Assembly (NCBI GenBank): GCA_949316235.1
Contig: OX438757.1
Coordinates: 11,960,657-12,024,656, forward strand
DNA from: Oegoconia quadripuncta
Lineage: Eukaryota > Arthropoda > Insecta > Lepidoptera > Autostichidae
Length of the DNA stretch: 64,000 bases
Direction of reading: 5' to 3'
Part shown: positions 55,525-64,000 of the stretch, one piece after another
How positions within the stretch are numbered: the stretch's first letter is position 1
How the letters are laid out: each line of letters opens with the position of its first letter
Notes under the pieces: generated by a model
Seen by the model: the letters and a program-made list of their open reading frames with translations, nothing else
Databases searched by the model: none
What the model was told of the DNA's origin: nothing
Translations under genes and position numbers: made by a program

Positions 55525-56095
55525 AATTTAAAAAATAACCCCTAGAAAACAAATTATTGCATCATCCAGATAAACCAAACAAACTGTGTTAAAAGTTAAA
55601 CATCTTCGAAACGGCTTAATCGAATTTCACAAATACGGCTACGAACGTATCCCTATTAAATTTTAAATACAAAAAAAAATATTTTGATACCGCCGAAACA
55701 CTATGACATCATCCAAATACACCCAAAAATCGTTAGGATCGTAGCAAATGCAAGTCTGTGGTATCTGCCCATACCCTTACCACAACAGACGTGTTTTTAT
55801 GTATGTACACCTAAAAATAGCTTGACCGATTTAAATCAAATTTGGCTAATAACATGTCGTCAATTTAGAAAACCCTCGTTTTCACTCGTTAACATAAAAA
55901 AACTCAAATCGCCTTACGGAGTTTACGGAGATAGATATATAGATAAACTTTATTCGCATTACAATTACACACACATTTATGTTATACATACAAAACAAAA
56001 ATAAAAGTGATGAAGATACACCCGGACAAAGGTTGGACACATACAATGCTGTCAAGCACAAACACCCGTCTTTTTTAGTCGGGGTTAATAAACTA
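55525..56095. repeat. Degenerate family D repeats, two blocks
   Basis: The first block holds ACAAATTATTGCATCATCCAG, ACATCTTCGAAACGGCTTAA and CCCTATTAAATTTTAAATAC. The second (55800-56095) holds AAAATAGCTTGACCGATTT, AAAAACTCAAATCGCC, ACACCCGGACAAAGGTTGG and ACACCCGTCTTTTTTAGTCGG. The 106-codon frame at 55684-56004 spans the junction and is not a gene. Confidence 0.45.
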
Positions 56096-56407
56096 GGCTT
56101 TATACTGATCCACTTCTGTGGGATACCAATCCGAGTGTAGAGAAGAAGATCGCTGAAACAAGATAAAGACTGATGACAACTTATGTTAGTCGCAGACTCC
56201 GAAGTTGCTGCAAATGACAGCGCCAGTTCTGTAACCCCGCGCTAGGGATGTCTTTGTGAAGACGTAATTTCAAGACAGTCTTGAAAAGTGGGACATTGGT
56301 GTTTTAATGAGATAGAAATGGAAGCGATTTATTATTTCTTTGTTAACATTGCTTGGTATTTTATTTTACCATTTATATCAAATGCATAATGTTAGAAATT
56401 AACCATT

Positions 56408-56545
56408 ACTTTTTTTTTATTAAGCTGTATACGCGTCTGATCGCAAGCTCATTTTATGGGAAGTGATCCTAAGATTGTAAAATTCAAGAAAAAGTTTTGT
56501 TTGAGTTTTCTTTAAAACAAAATTCAGGTAGTCACTAATTACACA
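56408..56545 (-). repeat. Repeat E fragment followed by a LINE C-terminal scrap
   Basis: TTTTTTTTATTAAGCTGTATACG and CGTCTGATCGCAAGCTC start a diverged repeat E. At 56522-56540 AATTCAGGTAGTCACTAATTA encodes ISDYLN on the minus strand, the last peptide of the CR1-like LINE. Confidence 0.4.
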
Positions 56546-56662
56546 GACACACATACATTATGTGAATCGTGAATATTATTTCAAGCATTAAATTTTTAAT
56601 GTTTGGAACGCTCAAACGCTTATGTTTCTTCTCTGATTTGAGATGAAGGTCGTGAAGTTATT
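56546..56662 (-). repeat. Repeat G fragment abutting the CACTG element
   Basis: GTGAATCGTGAATATTATTTC, AAGCATTAAATTTTTAATG, TTTGGAACGCTCAAACGC and TTTGAGATGAAGGTCGTGA are the inverted G blocks. Its natural end is nearly reached when the CACTG element starts at 56667. Confidence 0.5.
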
Positions 56663-57300
56663 TATGCACTGAAAAAAATGGGATTTGGGCTTACCTCAAA
56701 AAGCATCATCCATCACCACAATTTCGTCGTTTGAGGTGAAATTAAACTAAAGGACGATATGTTTGATATGACGACTACCTATTTCGCATTACAAGGTGAA
56801 ATTAATAGTACGTACTTTAAAATTGACTTTACGTTGAAGACGACAACGACTGTTCGAGTACGATATTTTATACAATGATCGTACTCGAGGCATTTTAATG
56901 GTGCAGACCATGAAAAAGGTTTTTAACGCAACAGGTTATTCGAATTCTCATTTAAAACGAATTACACTTTTCAATACATTCTTAAAACGCTTACTGTTTG
57001 GCGTACAACACTTGTCTTACGTCCAATAAGGCCAATGTTACGACGAATATGTTATAATATTTTGCATTACACCTGAAGCTAAATTAAACTTCACATACGG
57101 TAGACACTGCCGTACTCACTTTGATTTTGATCAATGTGATCGTGTTGAACGTCTTAATGTAAAGCTATTTTCGCTTTAAAAATTAGGCTTATTACATTAG
57201 TAACGTTATAACCAAATTGACACAACTTACCAGTTTTTCAATCATTTGGACTTGCATAATCGCCTCATCTTACAACGTTCTTCGTTATTCGATCATAACA

Positions 57301-58016
57301 CTAAAAACGCCCTACTGACGACTAAATTAATGTTATTTTAGGCGTTATCGTTCATACATATGCGTCAATTTATGTGGTGTGCATGGTCAAATTAACGGTA
57401 AATTAGACCAATCAGGTGGTAGTTTAACGTATTTAGAACACTATAAACGCCGTACTGACGACTAAATTCATATTACATAAGACGTTAACGTTCATACATA
57501 CGCCAATTTATGTGGTGTGTAAGGTCAAATTAATCAAACAAACGGCAAATTAGACTGATCAGGCGGCAGTTTAAAGTATTTGGAACACTAAAAACGCCGT
57601 ATACTGCCGACTAAATTTATATTAAATAAGGCGTTATCGTTCATACATACGTCAATTTATGTGGTGTGTATGGTCAAATTAAACGGCAAATTAGACCAAT
57701 CAGGCGGTAGTTTAACGTATTCAGAACACTAAAAACGCCATACTGACGACTAAATTCACATTACATAAGGCGTTAACGTTCATACATACGCCAATATAAG
57801 TGGTGTGTATGGTCAAATTAATCAAACAGACGGTAAATTAGACGGATCAGGCGGCAGTTTAAAGTATTTGGAACACTAAAAACGCCGTACTGCCGACTAA
57901 ATTTATATTACATAAGGCGTTATAGTTCATACATACGTCAACCGATGTGGTTTCTATAGTAAAAAAAAAACAAACAGACACAATTCTAACCAATCAAACG
58001 GCAGTTTTACATATAA
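57301..58016 (+). repeat. Tandem array with alternating 140/147-bp units
   Basis: The anchor word CTAAAAACGCC (once CTATAAACGCC) occurs at 57301, 57441, 57588, 57729 and 57876, spaced 140, 147, 141 and 147 bp. The longer units carry an extra ATCAAACA-like insert before ACGGCAAATTAGA. This makes a dimeric higher-order repeat of ~288 bp, two dimers plus a decaying end. Shared words are GTTCATACATACG, TATGTGGTGTGTA and AATCAGGCGG. Confidence 0.8.
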
Positions 58017-58187
58017 AAAAATGTTAGGTTATTTTTAAACTAAAAGGTTACTTTTTTATTCATTTCGACTGGCAACACTGCGCCATCCGCATGGCATGAA
58101 CGCATGAACGAACGAAAAAGTGAGAAGTGTAGTAGTCCAGCGGATATTCTCTTGTTGTGGGTGAGTTTTAAACGAAAAATACTGAGA

Positions 58188-59599
58188 ATGGCAGACCAGT
58201 ATACGTCTGACTTACTGACGCTTTGGGGGCTAAACCATCTCGTCGGAATATTTACTGGTAAGTACGTGTTTAGGTTGTTTGTGTACGTGATGGAAGTTTG
58301 TGGGATGTAAAGTGTACTTACATTTATGAAAACATGTTAAGTTTATCATGGAACTCCGGCTCAGATAGCTTTTTAGAATTTGTACTAACTAACTAACTTT
58401 GTCAACTTGTGAGACAAATTGTCATTGTGAGTCCAGCCAGACACAAAGAATAAAATATATTTATATAGGGAATAATATAATGCAAGAGAAAGATAAAAAG
58501 CCTTAGACCTATGTACAAGTACATGCATGATTACAAAAATAAAAGTTTACTCGTAAATGTTTTACATACATTATACATAAATAAAGCCTTTTCACAACTT
58601 TTGGTGTGAATATGGACCACTATTGGACAAAAGCCTCACCTGTGCCTTTCCAAATATGACCAATTTTCTTCCACTTTTTTTTTGGTCGACTGTTACCCAA
58701 AATGGCTTATTCACTTGTGGATTTTGTGTCACCTTTACATCACTATCATCATCCTAACCAAAGGACGTTCACCGTTATTGTTAACATTTTGTCGTCTATC
58801 ATTTTCAAATAGGTATATATTGCATGAACTGAGCTATATTTTCTTGGTATATACAGGTGTGGATCCAGCGAATCACTTTCTAAAATTATATTAAGTTGAT
58901 AGCTCTTTTTCTAATTACATAAACAAGAAATGGCATGAATTTTAGAAATGTCACATAGTTGTAGTTATAAGAAGTTGAGCTTTAATGACCATGTTTCAGA
59001 TTCCAGTTGAAATTGAAGTGTTTAACAGATTTAAAGTAAATAAATATAACATTTCTAAAATGCATACCATCCCCTACTTGTTTATAAAATTAGAAAAAGA
59101 GCTGTCAACTTAAATTAAATTTTTAGGAAGTGGTTTGTTGGAATCGACACCAATATTATACTTAATTATTTTTATACACAAAGAATTTAATAATATTAAC
59201 ATAAATCTCATTACTTAGTTTGGAGTAGATCTGTGGTTTTGCATATCAGATTCAATTTATTCCTAATAAACATAAAATAGGTCAATGTTTTGCTTTCCGT
59301 TTGTGATTCAGCAACAAATTTATCAGTATACTTGGATAAGCTCTGCTTGACCTTGGTGCACAAGCGCCTTGCACTGCAGGGAATGTAGCACCCTTCAAGC
59401 ATGTAACTTCTATGTTAAGTACCTATCACTCCTGGTAAATGGGTATATTTTTATAGATGCGAGAATTGATGCAGTCGCCTTGGGACTGTTAAAAGAAAAT
59501 GATGTAGAAAATCTGATAACAGCCGTTGGAGACAAGGTCAAGTTTTTGGCAAACTTGTCCATATGGAAACAAGACAACAAAGCCTCCCATGTAAACAGG
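58188..59599 (+). CDS. SAM-like domain protein, two-exon partial gene model
   Basis: Exon 1 (58188-58257) starts at ATGGCAGACC and encodes MADQYTSDLLTLWGLNHL then VGIFT, ending ACTG before a consensus donor GTAAGT. Exon 2 (59457-59599) follows an acceptor TTTTTATAG and encodes ARIDAVALGLLKENDVENL, then ITAVGDKVKFLANLSIWKQ and DNKASHVNR. The split codon G+AT gives Asp. The joined product follows the SAM domain pattern: L--WGL--LV-IF, then ID--AL-LLKE-DVE-LI, then VGDKVKFL-NL, over about 62 residues. SAM domains mediate protein-protein polymerisation or binding. The exon 2 end is uncertain (donor at 59591 or 59600). A palindromic MITE lies in the intron. It is probably the accessory gene of the surrounding CACTG element; a captured host gene is the alternative. 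Confidence 0.6.
58853..59165. mobile_element. Palindromic MITE in the intron of the SAM gene
   Basis: The left arm has CCAGCGAATCACTTTCTAAA, TTAAGTTGATAGCTC and TTTTTCTAATTACATAAAC. The right arm has the inverse GTTTATAAAATTAGAAAAAG, AGCTGTCAACTTAA and TTTTAGGAAGTGGTTTGTTGG. The outer end GGAATCGACACCAATATTATA relates it to the MITE at 39073. Arms are ~100 bp with a ~100-bp centre. Confidence 0.65.
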
Positions 59600-60270
59600 G
59601 TTAGTCAATTATTAAATTTCTTTTTTTGTTTCTCACATTGTCCTACTCAAAAATGGTACAAAATGTAATTAATAGATTGAAATATTAAATGCCAATACTT
59701 TTTCATTCACTAGTTCAGATGCAAAATCCAAAATTTTTTTTTGGATTGTATATAAGTACGTAGGTACCTACTGAATATTTTTTTTTAGGTAATGTTTTAT
59801 AAGGATTTGGAAGATTTTGGCCTATTACGGTTTGCCATAAAAAAAAACAAAATGGCGTTCATGTATCAAACTTGTTTATTTCTTTAGCTGATATCAATAC
59901 ATACAAGAAATGTGATACTTATAACAAAATCCCCTATCTAAAGTGTGAGGTTTCCAAGACATAAACTGTCAAAGTTGTATTGCTGCATGGGGACCACCAT
60001 GGTGGGGCCATCGAGTTATAATTTTAAAAGAGTGAAATATAGACAAGCAGGGTATAAAAACGTTAAAATTTTTTTAGGATTCTGCCAGTATGTATTCTGG
60101 ATTGATGGTCTCTATGCCAGTATCACCCGCAAGTAGCTAGCTCAGGGGAATGTTTATCTCTGAGACACAGTAAACTATCTATGGATAGTGTTGTTGTGGG
60201 CTTATAAATAAGAATATATATTTAAAATACATAAAAGTGTGTAATTTGAAATGTTTTTTACTTGTTACAG

Positions 60271-60366
60271 GCTGGCTCGTTTCTACCAAAACGTAATGCA
60301 AGTGGAATTTTATATAACACTTATTTGCGCAAGAGAAGGGTTTTCTTTCAAAAGAAAATTATTTAA
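60271..60366 (+). CDS. Candidate third exon of the SAM gene
   Basis: After TTTTTACTTGTTACAG the frame reads AGSFLPKRNASGILYNTYLR, then KRRVFFQKKII and a stop. The acceptor is good and the basic RKRR cluster is reasonable, but no domain is recognised. The stop arises just inside the left arm of the palindrome that begins at about 60355, so the original exon may have been interrupted by that insertion. Confidence 0.3.
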   Translation, partial: AGSFLPKRNASGILYNTYLRKRRVFFQKKII

Positions 60367-60770
60367 AAATGTTATTTATGATTGTTCCAAGAATAAGTTT
60401 TACTATCACCAGCTTTTTTTTATAGATATAGATAGATAGGTCGAAATGTGAAATTTTTTTTGGATTTCCCATACTAAGTTGTGTCACGTGACCGGACACT
60501 TTGTATTGGAAGGCCACTATCACCAGCTTTTTTTATAGATATAGATAGATATAGTGGCCTTCCAATACAAAGTGTCCGGTCACGTGACACAACTTAGTAT
60601 GGGAAATCCAAAAATTTTTTCCACATTTCGACCTACGTCTGTATGGGAAAGTTGTTTGTTATCATATCACGGACACTATTACCAGTTTCTTTTTCAAAGA
60701 TTGATTACCAAATTAAGAAATACTACATAGATAATCTTGGAACAATCATAAATAACATTTTTAAATAATT
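60355..60770. repeat. Nested palindrome: outer and inner inverted repeats
   Basis: The outer arms are AATTATTTAAAAATGTTATT plus ATGATTGTTCCAAGA (60358-60392) and their inverse at 60732-60767. Within them an 83-bp arm (60438-60520: AGGTCGAAATGTG, CCATACTAAGTTGTGTCACG, TGACCGGACACTTTG) is repeated inverted at 60551-60633 with almost no mismatch. The 30-bp loop CACCAGCTTTTTTTATAG-- also occurs directly before the left inner arm (60408-60437). Together these suggest a hairpin element inside an older one. Confidence 0.75.
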
Positions 60771-60804
60771 ATAAAAATCAAGTAATAAAAGTCATGTAAA
60801 CTTA

Positions 60805-60954
60805 AACGGGAAAAGAAAAAGAGGAAGACCGAGAATAAACTACATGCAGCAAACAAAAGAGAAGTTGAACGTCGTGTCGTATCAGGAGGTCAAGAGGAAG
60901 GCGGAGAGCAGAGAGATATATAAAAATCTCCACCCACAAGAGCATGGCTCTTAA
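60805..60954 (+). pseudogene. C-terminal end of a LINE polyprotein with TGA-repeat tail
   Basis: The open frame reads NGKRKRGRPRINYMQQTKEK, LNVVSYQEVKRKAESREIYK, NLHPQEHGS, stop, then ATCAGATGATGATGATGAATC. This is the most complete copy of the family seen at 1-75, 25650 and 27105. It is a 5'-truncated insertion with only the last ~50 codons. Confidence 0.65.
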
Positions 60955-61252
60955 ATCAGATGATGATGATGAATCTTAAGCTAATCTTTGTAGGCTAAAT
61001 AGATAAATCTTTGTAGGCTAAATAGATAATCTTAAAATAATCACAAATAATCATAAATAATACTTTGTATTTATTTTGTGGTTATATTGTAGTAATTCTC
61101 TAGTCTAGCCAGTATACATAGAAGCTTGTTTTTTAGTAAAAAAAATATTTTTAACGTTGAGTATATTTACTTCTTTATAATAATAAAAGTAAAGCAATCT
61201 ATTATGTTAAAAAAATGATTTATACATTTTTACTTCTTTTCTATTTACCTAG

Positions 61253-61303
61253 GTGAAATATTTTTATTATGAGTCCGAAACAGAATTAACTTCCGAATCA
61301 AAG
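61253..61303 (+). CDS. Weak candidate exon downstream of the SAM exons
   Basis: After TTTTCTATTTACCTAG the frame gives VKYFYYESETELTSESK before a GTCATT that would be a poor donor. The acidic, Ser/Thr-rich peptide looks protein-like, but there is no domain. It borders the palindrome at 61290, which may have removed the original donor. Confidence 0.2.
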
Positions 61304-61450
61304 GTCATTTACCTTGTGGTGCGAATCGACCCATTCAAAATTTGCAGGTGGCGATTCACACCACCGGTGCGAAAGGGGCTCTTCAAAAATTGAATGGGTC
61401 GTTTCACACCGCGGTGCGAACCGTTTGTGGTGTGAATCGCCACCCGACCC
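61290..61450. repeat. GC-richer imperfect palindrome
   Basis: GGTGGCGATTCACACCAC (61351) pairs with GTGGTGTGAATCGCCACC (61427), and GACCCATTCAAAATTTG (61328) with CAAAAATTGAATGGGTC (61383). The interlocked pairs and the repeated CGGTGCGAA word suggest a small MITE. Overlapping minus-strand frames here are not genes. Confidence 0.55.
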
Positions 61451-62401
61451 ATAAGATCTTTGTAAAAATGAGAATGAGATTCGGCTAAGCTGAGACAAGT
61501 CACCAATATCGGCGACTCAAGCATTTCTCAAATCAAAAGTGCTGCCATCTAATGGGGATGTATAGGAAGCTTTCCACACGTATCTACAAAAAATTATCCT
61601 TCTCCCTCACTCATACGTAAGCCGCCATATTTGTTTCATTACCGGAAGTTGGTGAAAAAATAAAAAGTAGACCATAGACTTTGAGACGGTGTTAAGCTGA
61701 GAGAGGCTTGAGAACTCGACTGTGAATACCAAAATTTGAGATAGTGCTCGGCCTTGTCTCAGCTTAGACCGCTCTTAGCGTGGCTTAACGCCATGTCTCT
61801 GAATGTCAGACTATATTTGATGTCAAACTGTGTCAGGCATGGCTACGGCCACCATCAGACGAAGTAGGTACTTTTGAAGTAATTAAGTACTTACCTCTTT
61901 TCTATAATAAAGTCTACTGAATTAAATTGAATAGACTAAGCTTCCTAAACAGTATGTCTATTATCTAGTACTTTATCGATCAAAAGTACTTAACAAATCG
62001 AATCTTATAACTTAAATATATTGACTGAAGTTGATATATATTTTCGATGATTCAATGTCAAAAACATTTTTCTTTTCTATAATGTATAAAATAAATTTGA
62101 TTCAAAAGGAACTCAATAAGTTTCTCTTGACACAGCAAGGAAAAGGATACATCCTTTTTTCATTATTCTTTGAATGTTGTTTACTTATAGTATGATGCAC
62201 ATTTTTTTAATAAAAGTGGTAAAATATGGATTGTTTTCTTTTTTTATTATTAAGTTCTAACCCTCTTAAAGCTCAATCTATGTAGTAGTTTTTCTTAATT
62301 AATTTTAATTCCTCGAATAACGTCTAGCAGAATAATGTGAACGTTATAGTGAGTTAAGTGAGAAAAATTATTATAATATTAATTGTTTCTTTCTGTTTTA
62401 G

Positions 62402-62459
62402 AGTTTATATTCAAGACGTAGATGACTGTACTGAAGCGACGTATTTCACAGCAGCTTAG
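62402..62459 (+). CDS. Weak candidate terminal exon
   Basis: A pyrimidine-rich tract ending TTTCTGTTTTAG precedes A-GTT TAT..., which encodes VYIQDVDDCTEATYFTAA and a stop at 62457. It has a plausible acceptor and an acidic C-terminus but no homology I can name. It could be the last exon of the SAM gene. Confidence 0.2.
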
Positions 62460-62640
62460 AGTGCAATTGGACAGCACTAGTCTATGACAGTGACGACGTT
62501 CATCAAAACCATTACCTTCATCAATTATTCATTAAGGCTGTATTTGGACTGTTTGTTAATTAATAATGACGATCCAAAGACAGTCCGACGAATGTCTAAT
62601 TTGACGAAGTAAGGTTTTGACGAACATAGTCGCTATTATT

Positions 62641-62929
62641 CTGAAGGTCAATTCTCGTAATGTCATGTATTACAATTCCAGTCAAATTCAGTTTGGGTCT
62701 AGTCTCGATCTTCTAAATGTCAAATACACCATTCTCCTGTCACAATATTTGAGGTTTGTAATGTGATTTGTTCAACTTTCGATAACATTTCGATATAATC
62801 ACATTATAAACCTCCAATATTGTGACAGGAGAATGGCGCATTTGACATTTAAGTAGAAGATCGAGACTAAACCCGAATTGAATTTTGACTGGAATTGTAA
62901 TACATGACATTACGAGAATTGACCTTCTG
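62641..62929. repeat. Long hairpin element with ~130-bp arms
   Basis: The left arm (GAAGGTCAATTCTCGTAATG, TCATGTATTACAATTCCAG, CACCATTCTCCTGTCACAAT) is matched by the right arm (ATTGTGACAGGAGAATGG, CTGGAATTGTAATACATGA, CATTACGAGAATTGACCTTC). The loop is about 25 bp. The structure fits a recent foldback or MITE insertion within the CACTG element. Confidence 0.7.
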
Positions 62930-63164
62930 GTGCTGTCTAATTACATCCTAAGCTCCTCTGAAATACGCCGTTTCAAGACAGCCATTTACGTCGTAAGTGT
63001 AAACTTTGGAACTTGAACGAACCATTAAAAACGTCGTACAAGACAGCAGAAAAGATCGTCAGTACGGCAGTATTCTCAGATGGCTACGGCAAATTTTGCC
63101 TCCCATTTAGCTGTGCAAATCGTTCCATACGTGTTCTTCCACCTTGCTTACGGTTAATTTCGCC

Positions 63165-63345
63165 GTACAGAACTACGCACTACGCTTAGCGTTACTACGA
63201 GGTCTGCTCTATGCACGACTTATTATACCTCACAAATACATGAGATCAACCGTATCTACCACATCCAACATTTTCTATAAAACGCACTACGCCTACCGTT
63301 ACTACGTAATCTGCTGTACGCACGACGTAAGATACCTCACATAAA
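63165..63345 (+). repeat. Right subterminal direct repeat, ~110-bp period
   Basis: CTACGCACTACGCTTAGCG, TTACTACGAGGTCTGCTC, GCACGACTTATTATACCTCAC at 63173 recurs as ACGCACTACGCCTACCG, TTACTACGTAATCTGCTG, GCACGACGTAAGATACCTCAC from about 63283. It lies 270-450 bp inside the right end of the CACTG element. Confidence 0.6.
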
Positions 63346-63427
63346 ACGTTCTACGTCCACTAAAATAATAACATTGCCTATGCGAACGGTGACATTCGCC
63401 GTACGAGAAGGTTTAGAGGTCCGCCAT

Positions 63428-63449
63428 ATGACGTCACTAGTGACGTCAT
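63428..63449. promoter_or_regulatory. Perfect 22-bp palindrome with two CRE-like TGACGTCA words
   Basis: The half-site ATGACGTCACT is followed by its exact inverse AGTGACGTCAT. TGACGTCA is the consensus of CREB/ATF bZIP factors. It lies 170 bp inside the right end of the CACTG element and could bind host factors or simply be a subterminal palindrome. Confidence 0.35.
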
Positions 63450-63619
63450 CGTGGATTGAAGGAACTTCCAGTACGGCTTATTTTGCGTTTCACTTTACGT
63501 CGTATTACACTATTTGCGTAAAGTTGTTTTTAACGAACTTACGTCTGGTCGGTTTTTGGCCGTATTATATACAATAACGACGTAATGACGATCATTTCAG
63601 CTTTACATTTTTTTCAGTG

Positions 63620-63720
63620 TGTATCACATAAATATTTAAATATTTACTCTTTGCGGAATTCATTCAAACCCGCAACTGTTGGGTTCGGCAGTCACTGCGC
63701 ACTACACCAATCGGTCGCCA
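63620..63720 (-). mobile_element. SINE-B remnant flanking the CACTG element
   Basis: GTATCACATAAATATTTAAAT, AAACCCGCAACTGTTGGG and GCACTACACCAATCGGTCG are the head half of SINE-B (reverse strand). The body side begins exactly at the element boundary, so the CACTG element may have inserted into this SINE. Confidence 0.6.
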
Positions 63721-64000
63721 AATTCGTCACTTTATTAGAAGAAATAGAAAAACAATCGTTTCAAGTATCATCAGTTCAAACTTTGCTGTACTTCAGAAAT
63801 CTGTATCTATAGTATGTAATGGGATATATTATACCCGATAATCCGGTTCAGTTGCAACCTTCAGCATCCCTAGCTTACACCACACGAACCACTTTGCACC
63901 GTACGATGCTATCTCTTACAATGCATTTTCCTTACAAAGCAGTTATACGAAACTCCGATGGATATCGAGAAGGCTTCAAGTTTTAAATCCGTCCGGTCCG
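63721..64000. other. Intergenic DNA to the window end, nothing recognised
   Basis: No recognisable coding, RNA or repeat signature was found. The 75-codon frame ending at 63812 starts inside the CACTG element and crosses the SINE, so it is not a gene. Confidence 0.4.

Larger units (their letters stand above)
56667..63619. mobile_element. Candidate 7-kb EnSpm/CACTA-like DNA transposon carrying a SAM-domain gene
   Basis: The left end CACTGAAAAAAATG (56667-56680) and right end CATTTTTTTCAGTG (63606-63619) are perfect 14-bp inverted repeats. CACTG-type termini and short target duplications are typical of EnSpm/CACTA elements; here TG lies outside both ends. Both subterminal regions carry repeats, and GCCGTACTGACG in the left array is the inverse of CGTCAGTACGGC at about 63058-63069. 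Repeat G flanks the left side and a SINE-B the right. The interior holds a split SAM-domain gene and at least four palindromic insertions plus a LINE scrap. No DDE transposase was recognised, so the element is non-autonomous or decayed. The alternative is that the matching 14-mers are coincidental. Confidence 0.45.

Noticed and set aside
57301..58016. Centromeric or telomeric satellite
   Set aside because: Only five units are present and they lie just inside an element end; no TTAGG repeats occur. Subterminal transposon repeats fit better.

Overview
The window looks like intergenic DNA from an insect, most probably a moth or butterfly (Lepidoptera). It is AT-rich and has no rRNA, no operons and no long host coding region. 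It is packed with repeat types I associate with Lepidoptera: several tRNA-derived SINE families, a degenerate repeat whose head reads GGTTCCGTA, a repeat with a GACGAAGCCGCGGGCGG end, mariner-, PIF/Harbinger- and other MITE-like palindromes, and many 5'-truncated non-LTR retrotransposons. The lepidopteran assignment is an inference from repeat style, not from a host gene. I found no confident single-copy host gene.

Layout. 0-5 kb: LINE tails and GGTTCCGTA-type repeats in otherwise featureless AT-rich DNA. 4.5-9.8 kb: a mariner-type MITE, two other MITEs, SINE fragments, and a dispersed repeat (family D) split by a SINE. 9.8-12.5 kb: no recognisable genes. 12.5-15 kb: a nested stack (repeat G interrupted by repeat E and by a SINE), a GC-rich SINE-like element with an A-rich tail, and a probable gypsy-type LTR followed by an unusually long primer-binding site complementary to the 3' half of a tRNA-Arg. 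15-25 kb: mostly featureless, with a broken LINE endonuclease fragment (20.5 kb) and a PIF/Harbinger-like MITE (22 kb). 25-32 kb: dense SINEs and LINE debris, including one LINE tail with a twin-priming-like inversion (27.1 kb) and a cluster of five SINE-A copies (28-30 kb). 33-45 kb: an RT pseudogene, a 32-bp degenerate satellite, more MITEs and SINEs, and two 3' ends of a CR1-like LINE. 45.8-48.7 kb: the only long open reading frame, an 868-codon endonuclease/reverse transcriptase of a 5'-truncated CR1/Jockey-like LINE. 49-56.6 kb: SINEs, and two apparently identical 552-bp sequences in inverted orientation about 2.2 kb apart.

The most unusual region is 56.67-63.62 kb. It is bounded by a 14-bp perfect terminal inverted repeat beginning CACTGAAAAAAATG, with a dinucleotide TG on both outer sides. 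Its left end carries a tandem array with alternating 140/147-bp units and its right end carries a ~110-bp repeat; both contain the motif CGTCAGTACGGC in inverted orientation. Inside is a split gene whose first two exons join in frame to give a convincing SAM-like (sterile alpha motif) domain, plus weaker downstream candidate exons. At least four long palindromic insertions lie in the same element. I interpret it as a decayed or non-autonomous EnSpm/CACTA-like DNA transposon carrying a SAM-domain gene; no transposase was recognised.
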